From Nitrospirillum amazonense (GTDB taxonomy: Bacteria > Pseudomonadota > Alphaproteobacteria > Azospirillales > Azospirillaceae): DNA of 64,000 bases. The notes under the pieces are model-generated. The model was given only the letters and a program-made list of their open reading frames with translations. It ran no database searches and was not told where the DNA came from. Positions 25,760-33,303 of this stretch are shown piece by piece (the first letter of the stretch is position 1; each line of letters opens with the position of its first letter). Where the stretch lies: the NCBI RefSeq assembly GCF_007828045.1, contig NZ_VITN01000001.1, forward strand, positions 372,001 to 436,000. Reading direction: 5' to 3'. The position numbers were made by a program, and so were the translations under genes.

Positions 25760-27961
25760 ATGATGAGGGTTGAGAAGGGCCGCGGGCTGAAGTCCGCGCT
25801 GCTGGGTATGTCGGCTTTGAGCCTGCTGGGTCTGACCAGCGTGGCGCACGCCGCCGACGACAATTCCGACAAGCTGGACGAGATCATCGTGTCGGCTGAA
25901 CGCCGCCCGGCGCTGGAGCGTGAGGTGCCGATCGCCGTCACCTCCATCAGCGGGGAAAAGCTGGACGTGCTGAATTCCGGCGGCCAGGACATCCGCTTCC
26001 TGGCGGGTCGCGCCCCCAGCCTGCAGGCTGAGTCGTCGTTCGGCCGCACCTATCCCCGTTTCTACATCCGCGGCCTGGGCAACGCCGACTTCGACCCCAA
26101 CGCCTCCCAGCCGGTGTCGGTGGTGTTCGACGACGTCGCCATGGAGAACCCCATGCTGAAGGCCTTCCCGGTCTTCGACGTGGGTGCGGTGGAAGTGCTG
26201 CGCGGCCCGCAGGGCACGTTGTTCGGCAAGAACACCCCGGCCGGCGTGGTCAAGATCGACAGCGCCAAGCCCAGCGACACCTTCGGCGGCTTCGCCGATC
26301 TGACCTACGGCAGCTATGACACGGTGAACTTCACCGGCGCCGTGGGCGGCCCCATCGTCAAGGACGTGCTGAAGTACCGCGCCTCGGTCAGCCTGCAGCG
26401 CCGCAACGACTGGGTCCAGAACCAGGACATCTCCACGAAGAACGACACGGATTTCGAGGGCTATCGCGATCTGGCCGGCCGGTTCCAGCTGGAATACACG
26501 CCGAACGAGAACCTGGACGTCCTGCTGAACGTCCATGGCCGCCAGCTGGACGGCTCCGCCCGCCTGTTCCGCGCCAACATCATCCAGAAGGGCACCAATG
26601 ACCTGGTTCCGGGCTTCGACATCGAGAAGGCCAACCAGGACGGCGCCAACCCGCAGAAGCTGAACTCCTTCGGCTCCAACCTGCACGTCGTCTACGACGC
26701 CGGCCCCGTGACCGTCACCTCGGTCAGCGGCTATGAGCGCGCCAACGTGTTCAGCCGCGGCGACATCGACGGCGGCGTGCCCTCGGACGTGCCGTTCTCG
26801 GTGGAGACCGGCGGCTACAACTCCCCGCGCGAGCTGAGCCAGGAACTGCGCTTCGCCTCCAACGACCTGGGCCCCTGGCTGTTGCAGGGCGGCCTGTACT
26901 ATTTCAACTCCTACCTGGCCGGTAAGGACTACGACTACGTCACCGCCGATGGCTCCATCGACAACCAGGTTCGGCACAAGGACCGCAGCGAGACCGACGG
27001 CGCCTTCGGTTCGGTGAAGTACAAGGTCACCGACGCCCTGACCCTGGGCGGCGGCGTGCGCTATTCCCATGACAACAAGTCGGTCGAGTCCATCCGCGAC
27101 TTCGGCTTCACCGGCCCGATCTATCTGCGCACCAGCGTCAACGGCGGCAACGCCTCCTGGGACGTGTCGGCCGACTATGCCGTCAACAGCGACGTGAACG
27201 TCTTCGCCCGCGTTGCCACCGGCTACCTGGCCCCGTCCATCCAGGATCGCATCGCCTTCGCCAACGCCACGTCGTCCGCCAAGGCCGAGACCACCATCTC
27301 GTATGAAGCGGGCGTCAAGTCGTCGCTGTTCGACAAGCGTGCCAGCTTCAACCTGACCGGCTACTACTACGACACCAGCGACATGCAGCTGACCGCCGTG
27401 GGCGGCGCCACCAACACCGCCCGCCTGCTGAACGCCGACCACGCCGTCGGCTACGGCGTGGAGGTGGAGCTGGAGGCCAAGCCGGTGGAGCACATGCTGG
27501 TCACCTTTGGCGGCAGCTACAACCACACTGAAATCCAGGACCCGAACGTGTCGGTCGCCACCTGCGGCGGCGGCTGCACCGTGACCAACGCGCTGAACGC
27601 CCAGGGCAACGCCCTGCTGGACGGCAACCCCTTGCCCGAGGCGCCGGAATGGGTGCTGAACGCCACCTTCCGCTATGGCGTGCCGGTGGGCGACAAGGGC
27701 GAGGTGTTCTTCTACACCGACTGGGCCTACCGCAGCGACGTGAACTTCTTCCTGTACAAGTCGACGGAGTTCACCGGCAAGTGGCTGCTGGATGGCGGCC
27801 TGCGCCTGGGTTACAAGAACGACGACGGCTATGAGGTCGCGGCCTTCGTCCGCAACGTGCTGGACCAGGTGCGCGTCATCGGCGCCATCGACTTCAACAA
27901 CCTGACGGGCATGGTCAACGAGCCCCGCATCATCGGCGTTCAGGCCAAGTACTCGTTCTAA
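25760..27961 (+). CDS. TonB-dependent outer-membrane receptor, probable nucleoside-related substrate
   Basis: A 733-residue receptor with a signal peptide ending VAHA-ADD (about residue 33). The start is the first of two ATGs after a weak GGGA site; the longer frame upstream is not signal-peptide-like. The TonB box region is DEIIVSAERRPALEREVPIAVTS. The plug (about 50-160) contains FYIRGLGNADF and VEVLRGPQGTLFGKNTPAGVV, and a 22-strand barrel ends in YSF with the expected terminal aromatic. It lacks the FecA-type signalling extension. A nucleoside hydrolase and a secreted fusion protein follow on the same strand, so import of nucleosides or a nucleoside-bearing glycoside is the best inference. 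The substrate cannot be read from the barrel itself. Confidence 0.93.
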   Translation: MMRVEKGRGLKSALLGMSALSLLGLTSVAHAADDNSDKLDEIIVSAERRPALEREVPIAVTSISGEKLDVLNSGGQDIRFLAGRAPSLQAESSFGRTYPRFYIRGLGNADFDPNASQPVSVVFDDVAMENPMLKAFPVFDVGAVEVLRGPQGTLFGKNTPAGVVKIDSAKPSDTFGGFADLTYGSYDTVNFTGAVGGPIVKDVLKYRASVSLQRRNDWVQNQDISTKNDTDFEGYRDLAGRFQLEYTPNENLDVLLNVHGRQLDGSARLFRANIIQKGTNDLVPGFDIEKANQDGANPQKLNSFGSNLHVVYDAGPVTVTSVSGYERANVFSRGDIDGGVPSDVPFSVETGGYNSPRELSQELRFASNDLGPWLLQGGLYYFNSYLAGKDYDYVTADGSIDNQVRHKDRSETDGAFGSVKYKVTDALTLGGGVRYSHDNKSVESIRDFGFTGPIYLRTSVNGGNASWDVSADYAVNSDVNVFARVATGYLAPSIQDRIAFANATSSAKAETTISYEAGVKSSLFDKRASFNLTGYYYDTSDMQLTAVGGATNTARLLNADHAVGYGVEVELEAKPVEHMLVTFGGSYNHTEIQDPNVSVATCGGGCTVTNALNAQGNALLDGNPLPEAPEWVLNATFRYGVPVGDKGEVFFYTDWAYRSDVNFFLYKSTEFTGKWLLDGGLRLGYKNDDGYEVAAFVRNVLDQVRVIGAIDFNNLTGMVNEPRIIGVQAKYSF

Positions 27962-27977
27962 GACGTATCCGCGTGAT

Positions 27978-28061
27978 CCCGGTGGCGGCCGGCCCGCCGC
28001 CGGGCGATCGTGATGCGAGCTGTTTTGGCAAGGGCCCGGCCGTGGCAGCGGCGGGTCCTTG
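27978..28061 (+). other. Two consecutive hairpins between TonB receptor and nucleoside hydrolase genes
   Basis: The first (27978-28004) has an 11-bp stem CCCGGTGGCGG/CCGCCGCCGGG with one G-T pair and a 5-nt loop, 16 nt after the receptor stop. The second (28029-28061) has a 10-bp stem with one G-T pair and a 13-nt loop. Neither has a clear T-run, so partial termination or mRNA end protection, giving unequal expression of receptor and enzyme, is more likely than full termination. Confidence 0.45.
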
Positions 28062-28113
28062 TTCCTATGCGCGCCCCATCGCGGGCGGCCGTCCCGTGCC
28101 TTGGGGGATACCC

Positions 28114-29118
28114 ATGACCCGGTCCACACTCCGGATCGCCTTTCTGTTCCCGTTGCTGTGCGCGGGTGTCCTTTGTGCCGCCCTGCCGGCCGGTCCCGGT
28201 GTTGCGGCCCCGGGGGCGGTCACCCCGGCGATGCGGGAAAAGGTCATCATCGACACCGACATCGGCGATGATATCGACGACGCCTTCGCCCTGGCGGCGG
28301 CGCTGAATGATCAGCACCTCGACATTCTGGGCGTGGCGGCGGCCTGGGGCGACACGGGCCTGCGTGTGCGTCAGCTGCAGCGCCTGCTGGCCATCGCCGG
28401 ACGCGCCGACGTGCCCGTGACGCAAGGGCCCGCCACGCCCAACACCACGCCCTACACCCAGAAGCGGTGGGCGGAAGGGCAGCCGGTGCCGGCCGCGCCC
28501 GTGCCGTCCTCGGTGGACTTCATCCTGGACCAGGCGCGCCGTTACCCCGGGCAGGTCACGCTCATCTCCCTGGCGCCGCCCAGCACCCTGGGCGCCTTGA
28601 TCGACCGCGATCCCGCCGGCTTCGCCAAGCTGAAGCGCGTGGTCATGATGGGTGGCTCGGTTTATGCAGGTTATGATGACACCGGCTATGGCCCGCTCAA
28701 GGGCCCCACGCCGGAATACAACATCTATTCAGACATCGGCTCGGCCAGGAAGCTTTTCGCCAGCGGCGTGCCTCTGGTGGTGATGCCGCTCGACAGCACC
28801 CGGCTGAAGCTGGATGAGGTGAAGCGCGACCTGCTGTTCGCCGCCGGCACGCCCATGACCGATGCCCTGGCCCTGATGTATCACCAGTGGCGCCACCTCA
28901 ACGGCTGGGGCCAGATCACGCCCACGCTGTTCGACCTGGTGCCCGTGGCCTATGTCCTGGATCCCAGGCTGTGCCCCACGACGCCCCTGCGCCTGGTCGT
29001 GGGCGACAAGGGGGAGACGACGCCGGCGCCAGGTCCCGCCAATGCGCAGGTCTGCCTGAAGGAGGATAAGGAGGGCATCCTGGATCTATTGATGACCGGC
29101 CTGCTGGCGCGGCAGTAG
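28114..29118 (+). CDS. Exported nucleoside hydrolase (IUNH family)
   Basis: A 334-residue inosine-uridine-preferring nucleoside hydrolase-family protein that cleaves the N-glycosidic bond of ribonucleosides. The calcium-binding Asp cluster is VIIDTDIGDDIDDAFAL near residues 45-61. Further family regions are ITLISLAPPSTLGALI, KRVVMMGGSVYAGYDDTG and EYNIYSDIGSARKLFASGVPLVVMPLD. A hydrophobic N-terminus (about 1-30, ending VAAPG) is a signal peptide, so it works in the periplasm, unlike the second copy in this window. The start is the ATG after GGGGGATA; the frame open upstream has no such site. Placed after the TonB receptor, it probably releases the base from imported nucleosides. Confidence 0.92.
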   Translation: MTRSTLRIAFLFPLLCAGVLCAALPAGPGVAAPGAVTPAMREKVIIDTDIGDDIDDAFALAAALNDQHLDILGVAAAWGDTGLRVRQLQRLLAIAGRADVPVTQGPATPNTTPYTQKRWAEGQPVPAAPVPSSVDFILDQARRYPGQVTLISLAPPSTLGALIDRDPAGFAKLKRVVMMGGSVYAGYDDTGYGPLKGPTPEYNIYSDIGSARKLFASGVPLVVMPLDSTRLKLDEVKRDLLFAAGTPMTDALALMYHQWRHLNGWGQITPTLFDLVPVAYVLDPRLCPTTPLRLVVGDKGETTPAPGPANAQVCLKEDKEGILDLLMTGLLARQ

Positions 29119-29130
29119 GAGGGACAGCCC

Positions 29131-31311
29131 ATGCGCCGCCTGCTGGTTGCCGCTTTTCTAGGCATGCTTTTAACCGGCACCGCCGGGGCGCAGGATACCC
29201 AGGCTGTGCCCTACGGCAGCTGGAAGCAGCTGATGATCAACGGCCCCGCCTGCCTCACCTGGCGGGAGGCGTGGGAAGGCGGGACGCGGGAGTGCGCGGG
29301 CGCCGACTACGAGGCCTGGCTGGCGGATGTCCGCCATTGGCGCCAGGAACGCCGCATCCGCATCGGCTACGACCCCGCCCGCTATGACGATCCCCGGCTG
29401 GCCTGGACGCGCACCAGCTTCGTCCAGACGCAGATGATGGTGGAGGATCGCTATTTCTATGACCCCGTGGCCGGGCGCTACACCGTCGATCGCTACCTGG
29501 ATGATCTGACGGCCCGCTTCGGTGGCATCGACGCCGTCCTGCTGTGGCCCGATTACCCCAACATGGGCATCGACGACCGCAACCAGCTGGACCAGGTGGC
29601 CAACCTGCCGGGCGGGCTGCCGGCGGTGAAGGCCATGGTGGCGGACTTCCACCGCCGGGGCGTGCGCGTGCTGCTGCCCATGATGATGTGGGACCAGGGC
29701 AGCCGCGCGCTGGACCGCCCCTGGCCGCAAGCCATCGCCGAGATGGCCAGGGAGATCGGCATCGACGGCATCAACGGCGATACCCAGGACGGCGTGCCGC
29801 TGGCCTTTTCGCTGGCGGCCGACAAGACGGGCCATCCGCTGGCCTTCCAGCCGGAAGGGGTGCTGGCGGATGAGGCCGTGGCTTGGGACCTGATGTCCTG
29901 GGGTCAATACACCTTCGCGCCCGTGCCCAAGGTCGATCGCTACAAGTGGCTGGAGCCCCGGCACATGGTCAACATTTCGGACCGCTGGGCCCGGGATAAG
30001 ACCGACGACCTGCACTACGCCTTTTTCAACGGCATCGGCTGGGAGGCGTGGGAGAACGTCTGGGGCATCTGGAACGGTATCAGTGCCCGTGATGGCGAGG
30101 CGATGCGCCGGGTGGCGACCCTGGAACGGGGCTTGGGAAGCCTGCTGTCCAGCCCGGACTGGCAGCCCTTTTATCCCACCCGCGCCGCCGGCATATACGC
30201 CAGCCGCTGGCCCGGTGCCGACGGCCGCGTGGCCTGGACCATCGTCAACCGCAACGACCACCCGTTGGATCAGGCGGTGCTGGCCGTGCCGGCGGACGGG
30301 GCGGCCTTGCGCTATTTCGACCTCTATCACGGCGTGGAACTGGCGCCGCGCCGGGAAGGGGGCCAGCTGCTGCTGTCCTTCCCGCTGGAGGCCCAGGGCT
30401 TCGGCGCCGTGCTGGCGCTACCCGGCGCGCCGGACGCCGCCACGCGCGACCTGATGGCGCGCATGAAGGCGCTGACGGCCACGGATCTGGCCAGCCTGCC
30501 GCGCGTGTGGGCGCCGCTGCCGCAGCGCCTGGTCGATATCCCAGCCACGGCACCCGCCGCCGCCGCGCCCGAGGGCATGGTGGAAATCCCGGCCGGCGAC
30601 TTCACCTTCCGCGTCCAGGGGTTGGAGATCGAGGGCGGCACCAACGCCGGCGTCGATGTCGCCTATCCCTGGGAGGGGGAGGCGCGGCGCTATCATGAGC
30701 ATCGCCTGTCATTGCCGCGTTTCTTCATGGACCGCTTTCCCGTCACCAACGCGCAGTTCAAGCGCTTCCTGGACGCCAGCGGCTATCACCCCCGGGACGA
30801 CCGCAACTTCCTGAAGGATTGGAAGGGCGGCACCTATCCCGCCGGGTGGGACGACCGGCCCGTCACCTGGGTGTCGCAGGAGGACGCGCGCGCCTACGCC
30901 GGCTGGGCGGGCAAGCGCCTGCCGCATGAATGGGAATGGCAATACGCGGCGCAGGGGCGGGACGGCCGCCGCTACCCCTGGGGTGACACTTGGCGGAATG
31001 ACGCCGCGCCCGTGCCGGAACGGGGCCGCGCCGTGCGGCCGCCCGATGCCGTGGGCGCCCATCCGGCGGGGGCCAGTCCCTTCGGGGTCGAGGATCTGGT
31101 GGGCAACGTCTGGCAGTGGACGGATGAGTACCAGGACGACCATACCCGTGCCGCCATCCTGCGCGGCGGCAGCCTGTACCAGCCCCAGGGCTCCATCTGG
31201 TACTTCCCGCAGGCCTACCGCAACGACCAGCACGGCAAGCTGCTGCTGATGGCCCCCTCCCGCGATCGCTCCGCCTTGGTGGGCTTCCGCTGCGTGAAGG
31301 ATGCGGGCTGA
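29131..31311 (+). CDS. Secreted fusion: TIM-barrel-like glycosidase domain plus FGE/SUMF1-like domain
   Basis: A 726-residue protein with a signal peptide (ends GTAGA-Q, about residue 20). Residues about 60-420 look like a TIM-barrel glycosidase: ARFGGIDAVLLWPDYPNMGIDDRNQLD, FHRRGVRVLLPMMMWDQG, EIGIDGINGDTQDG and a trailing beta domain ending GFGAVLALPG. Residues about 485-725 are a formylglycine-generating-enzyme/SUMF1 fold: MVEIPAGDFTF, FFMDRFPVTNAQFKRFLDASGY, RLPHEWEWQYAAQGRDGRRYPWGD, GNVWQWTDEY, ILRGGSL, VGFRCV. The Cys residues that bind copper and oxidise the sulfatase Cys are absent, so it is not an active FGE; a carbohydrate-binding or structural role is likelier. It follows the nucleoside hydrolase gene by 12 bp, so it is in the same operon. 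Confidence 0.8.
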   Translation: MRRLLVAAFLGMLLTGTAGAQDTQAVPYGSWKQLMINGPACLTWREAWEGGTRECAGADYEAWLADVRHWRQERRIRIGYDPARYDDPRLAWTRTSFVQTQMMVEDRYFYDPVAGRYTVDRYLDDLTARFGGIDAVLLWPDYPNMGIDDRNQLDQVANLPGGLPAVKAMVADFHRRGVRVLLPMMMWDQGSRALDRPWPQAIAEMAREIGIDGINGDTQDGVPLAFSLAADKTGHPLAFQPEGVLADEAVAWDLMSWGQYTFAPVPKVDRYKWLEPRHMVNISDRWARDKTDDLHYAFFNGIGWEAWENVWGIWNGISARDGEAMRRVATLERGLGSLLSSPDWQPFYPTRAAGIYASRWPGADGRVAWTIVNRNDHPLDQAVLAVPADGAALRYFDLYHGVELAPRREGGQLLLSFPLEAQGFGAVLALPGAPDAATRDLMARMKALTATDLASLPRVWAPLPQRLVDIPATAPAAAAPEGMVEIPAGDFTFRVQGLEIEGGTNAGVDVAYPWEGEARRYHEHRLSLPRFFMDRFPVTNAQFKRFLDASGYHPRDDRNFLKDWKGGTYPAGWDDRPVTWVSQEDARAYAGWAGKRLPHEWEWQYAAQGRDGRRYPWGDTWRNDAAPVPERGRAVRPPDAVGAHPAGASPFGVEDLVGNVWQWTDEYQDDHTRAAILRGGSLYQPQGSIWYFPQAYRNDQHGKLLLMAPSRDRSALVGFRCVKDAG

Positions 31312-31314
31312 AGA

Positions 31315-32142
31315 TCAAAGTCCTGGGGCGTGGCCCGCGTGCCGCAGGGCGATACGTTCCAGCGTGCCGTCCGCAGCCAAGCGCTCAAGACCGGCATCCA
31401 GCCGTTCCCGCACCTCAGGGTCCAGGTGGCGGGAGAAGACCATATATTGGTCCTCCACCGCCAGCGGATGGGGCAGGATGCGAATCCGCCCGTCCCAGCC
31501 GTTGTTCTGGATGACCTCCGTCAGGCCGGGGTTGCGGAAGATGAAGAAGCGGCCCCTGCCGCTCATCAGCTTGCGCAGGTTGGTGTCGCTGTGCGCGGCC
31601 CAGGCGTCGATGCGGCCGGCGGCCAGCATCTTCAACACGCTGACCGGATCCGGCACCACCGCCAGGGTGGGGATGGCGCCCATGTGCTCCGTCGCCCAGC
31701 CGTTGCCGACGTAGCTGCCCAGACGGAAGGCCGCCAGTTCCTCCAGGCCGCCAACCGCCTTGAAACGGTCGTCGTCGCGGCGGTGCCAGATGCCGATGTC
31801 GCTGGTCATCACCGGCTGCAGACAGAACTGGACATAAACGGCGCGGTCAGCGGAGGGCACGGTGCAGAAGCCGTCCGCTTGGCCGGCCCGCACCGTGGCT
31901 TGGGCGCGACCCCAAGGCATCAGGCTGGTGGTTTGGCTATAACCGGCGGCCGAGGTGACGACGTCCACATCGTCTTTCAGTAGGCCGGTGGCGTTGCCGT
32001 CCGCGTCGGCATAGCTGAAGGGCACCACGTTGTCGGCATAGACGAAACGCAAGGGCGCCACCGCCGCGCGGGCGGCCCAGGGGCCCAGGGCCAGGCCCAA
32101 GCCAGCGGAACCGGCCCCCCGCAACAGGGCGCGGCGGTCCAT
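31315..32142 (-). CDS. Periplasmic solute-binding protein (family 3 type), Tat-exported
   Basis: A 275-residue protein beginning with a twin-arginine-type signal MDRRALLRGAGSAGLGLALG, cleaved near AARA-AVAP. The mature part follows the family-3 solute-binding fold: LRFVYADNVVPFSYADADGNATGLLKDDVDVV, GQADGFCTVPSADRA, LAAFRLGSYVGNGWATEHM, LKMLAAGRIDAWAAHSDTNLRKLM and the C-terminal helix VRERLDAGLERLAADGTLERI. This is the pattern of polar amino-acid binding proteins or PqqB-like orphan binders. I chose the ATG with GAGGGG 7-12 nt upstream rather than the ATG five codons earlier. No permease or ATPase is adjacent. It converges on the fusion gene with 3 bp between stops. Confidence 0.85.
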   Translation of the reverse strand: MDRRALLRGAGSAGLGLALGPWAARAAVAPLRFVYADNVVPFSYADADGNATGLLKDDVDVVTSAAGYSQTTSLMPWGRAQATVRAGQADGFCTVPSADRAVYVQFCLQPVMTSDIGIWHRRDDDRFKAVGGLEELAAFRLGSYVGNGWATEHMGAIPTLAVVPDPVSVLKMLAAGRIDAWAAHSDTNLRKLMSGRGRFFIFRNPGLTEVIQNNGWDGRIRILPHPLAVEDQYMVFSRHLDPEVRERLDAGLERLAADGTLERIALRHAGHAPGL

Positions 32143-32281
32143 GATGGTGCCCCTCATCTAGCCCCCGCGTGTTCGGTCCTGGATGATCGAAGGTGTCGGG
32201 ACGTGCGTTAACTAAGCCTGGAAACGGGTCGGTTCGTCTTCCTAATCCAGACAGGCTACACCAGAGGGGCTGCGGGAGAAA

Positions 32282-32312
32282 GCGCCACCATCAGTAGTAG
32301 TAGTGGTGGCGC
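32282..32312 (-). terminator. Rho-independent terminator of the adenosine deaminase/nucleoside hydrolase operon
   Basis: A perfect 9-bp stem (GCGCCACCA/TGGTGGCGC) with a 13-nt loop of CTA repeats starts 9 nt past the nucleoside hydrolase stop. On the minus strand the stem is followed by TTTCTCCC. This is the clearest intrinsic-terminator-like hairpin in the window. Confidence 0.6.
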
Positions 32313-32321
32313 CACCTCGGA

Positions 32322-33281
32322 TCAGCGGACGGCGTCCGTCATCATGCGGACGAAGCCTTCGCGGTCGGCGCGCTTGATGACGCGCATGTTGGGCATCTGG
32401 GGCGCCAAGTCCGGATCGGCATCGGCCGCGTCCGGCAGGATGGCGGACGACACGCTGGAATAGCCGCGCGTCAGCGTGCCGGCCGTTTCCACGTCCACCA
32501 CGCACTCCTCCGCTTCCAGCACCAGGGCCTCATTCAGGGCGCAGGCGCAGGTCAGCGCGTCGGGATGGATGCTGCCGTCGATGCGCTGGCGATCGCGTGA
32601 GAAGGCCAGGCTGTCGCGGTTCACGCGGGTGAAGAACCGCGACACCGGCGTGCCCAGGGCCGCGATGGCGTCCAGCTCGGCGCTGGTGATGACGCCCTCG
32701 ACCATCGACCGGGTCCAGGTCAGCAGGCTGGCCTTGAAGCCGGCGTTGACCACGATCTTGGCGGCCTCAGGATCGACATAGAAATTGAACTCGGCCGCGC
32801 TGGTGACGTTGCCCACGGCGTTGTCGGTGCCGCCCATGATCCACAAATGCTTGGTGGCCTGGACGATGGCCGGTTCCTTCATCACCGCCAGCGCCAGGTT
32901 GGTCAGGGGCGCCTGGGCGATGATGGTGACCTCGCCGGGGTGGGCCAGGACGGTGTCGATGATGGCGTCGACGGCGTGCTTGGCCTCCGGCCGCTGCTTG
33001 GCCGGCGGATAGTTGGCGTCGCTCATGCCGTCTTTGCCGAAGACATAGGCCGCGTCCAGCGGCTTGCGCATCATGGGCAGGCGGGCGCCCGGGTAGACCG
33101 GCACCTCGCCGCCGCGGCCGGCGGCCTCGACGGTGTACAGCGCGTTCTCCACGCACTGGTCGAAGGTCACGTTGCCATGGCAGATGGTGATGGCGTCCAG
33201 CGTCACCTTGGGATTACGCAGGGCCAGCAGCAGGGAAAAGGCGTCATCGCCGGCGGTATCGGTGTCGATCAGAAGGCGCAT
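32322..33281 (-). CDS. Cytosolic nucleoside hydrolase (IUNH family)
   Basis: A 319-residue nucleoside hydrolase without a signal peptide. The metal site is LLIDTDTAGDDAFSLLLAL at the N-terminus, followed by ITICHGNVTFDQCVENALYTVEAAG, VTIIAQAPLTNLALAV, LWIMGGTDNAVGNVTSAAEFNFYVDPEAAKIV and a C-terminal HPDALTCACALNEALV. It probably hydrolyses inosine, guanosine or uridine to ribose and base. It begins 22 bp after the adenosine deaminase stop codon on the same strand, so the two enzymes act in sequence (adenosine to inosine to hypoxanthine). It is a paralogue, not a recent copy, of the exported hydrolase upstream in the window. Confidence 0.93.
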   Translation of the reverse strand: MRLLIDTDTAGDDAFSLLLALRNPKVTLDAITICHGNVTFDQCVENALYTVEAAGRGGEVPVYPGARLPMMRKPLDAAYVFGKDGMSDANYPPAKQRPEAKHAVDAIIDTVLAHPGEVTIIAQAPLTNLALAVMKEPAIVQATKHLWIMGGTDNAVGNVTSAAEFNFYVDPEAAKIVVNAGFKASLLTWTRSMVEGVITSAELDAIAALGTPVSRFFTRVNRDSLAFSRDRQRIDGSIHPDALTCACALNEALVLEAEECVVDVETAGTLTRGYSSVSSAILPDAADADPDLAPQMPNMRVIKRADREGFVRMMTDAVR

Positions 33282-33303
33282 GGGCGCGGTCTCGCTTCAA
33301 AAC

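Noticed and set aside
25676..28129. 817-residue frame opposite the TonB receptor
   Set aside because: It mirrors the receptor gene and has Val/His/Gln/Gly-rich sequence without motifs; the receptor strand shows signal peptide, plug and barrel end.
31315..32142. Assigning the solute-binding protein to nucleoside import
   Set aside because: It resembles amino-acid-type binders, has no adjacent permease and is on the opposite strand from the receptor operon; only proximity would support it.
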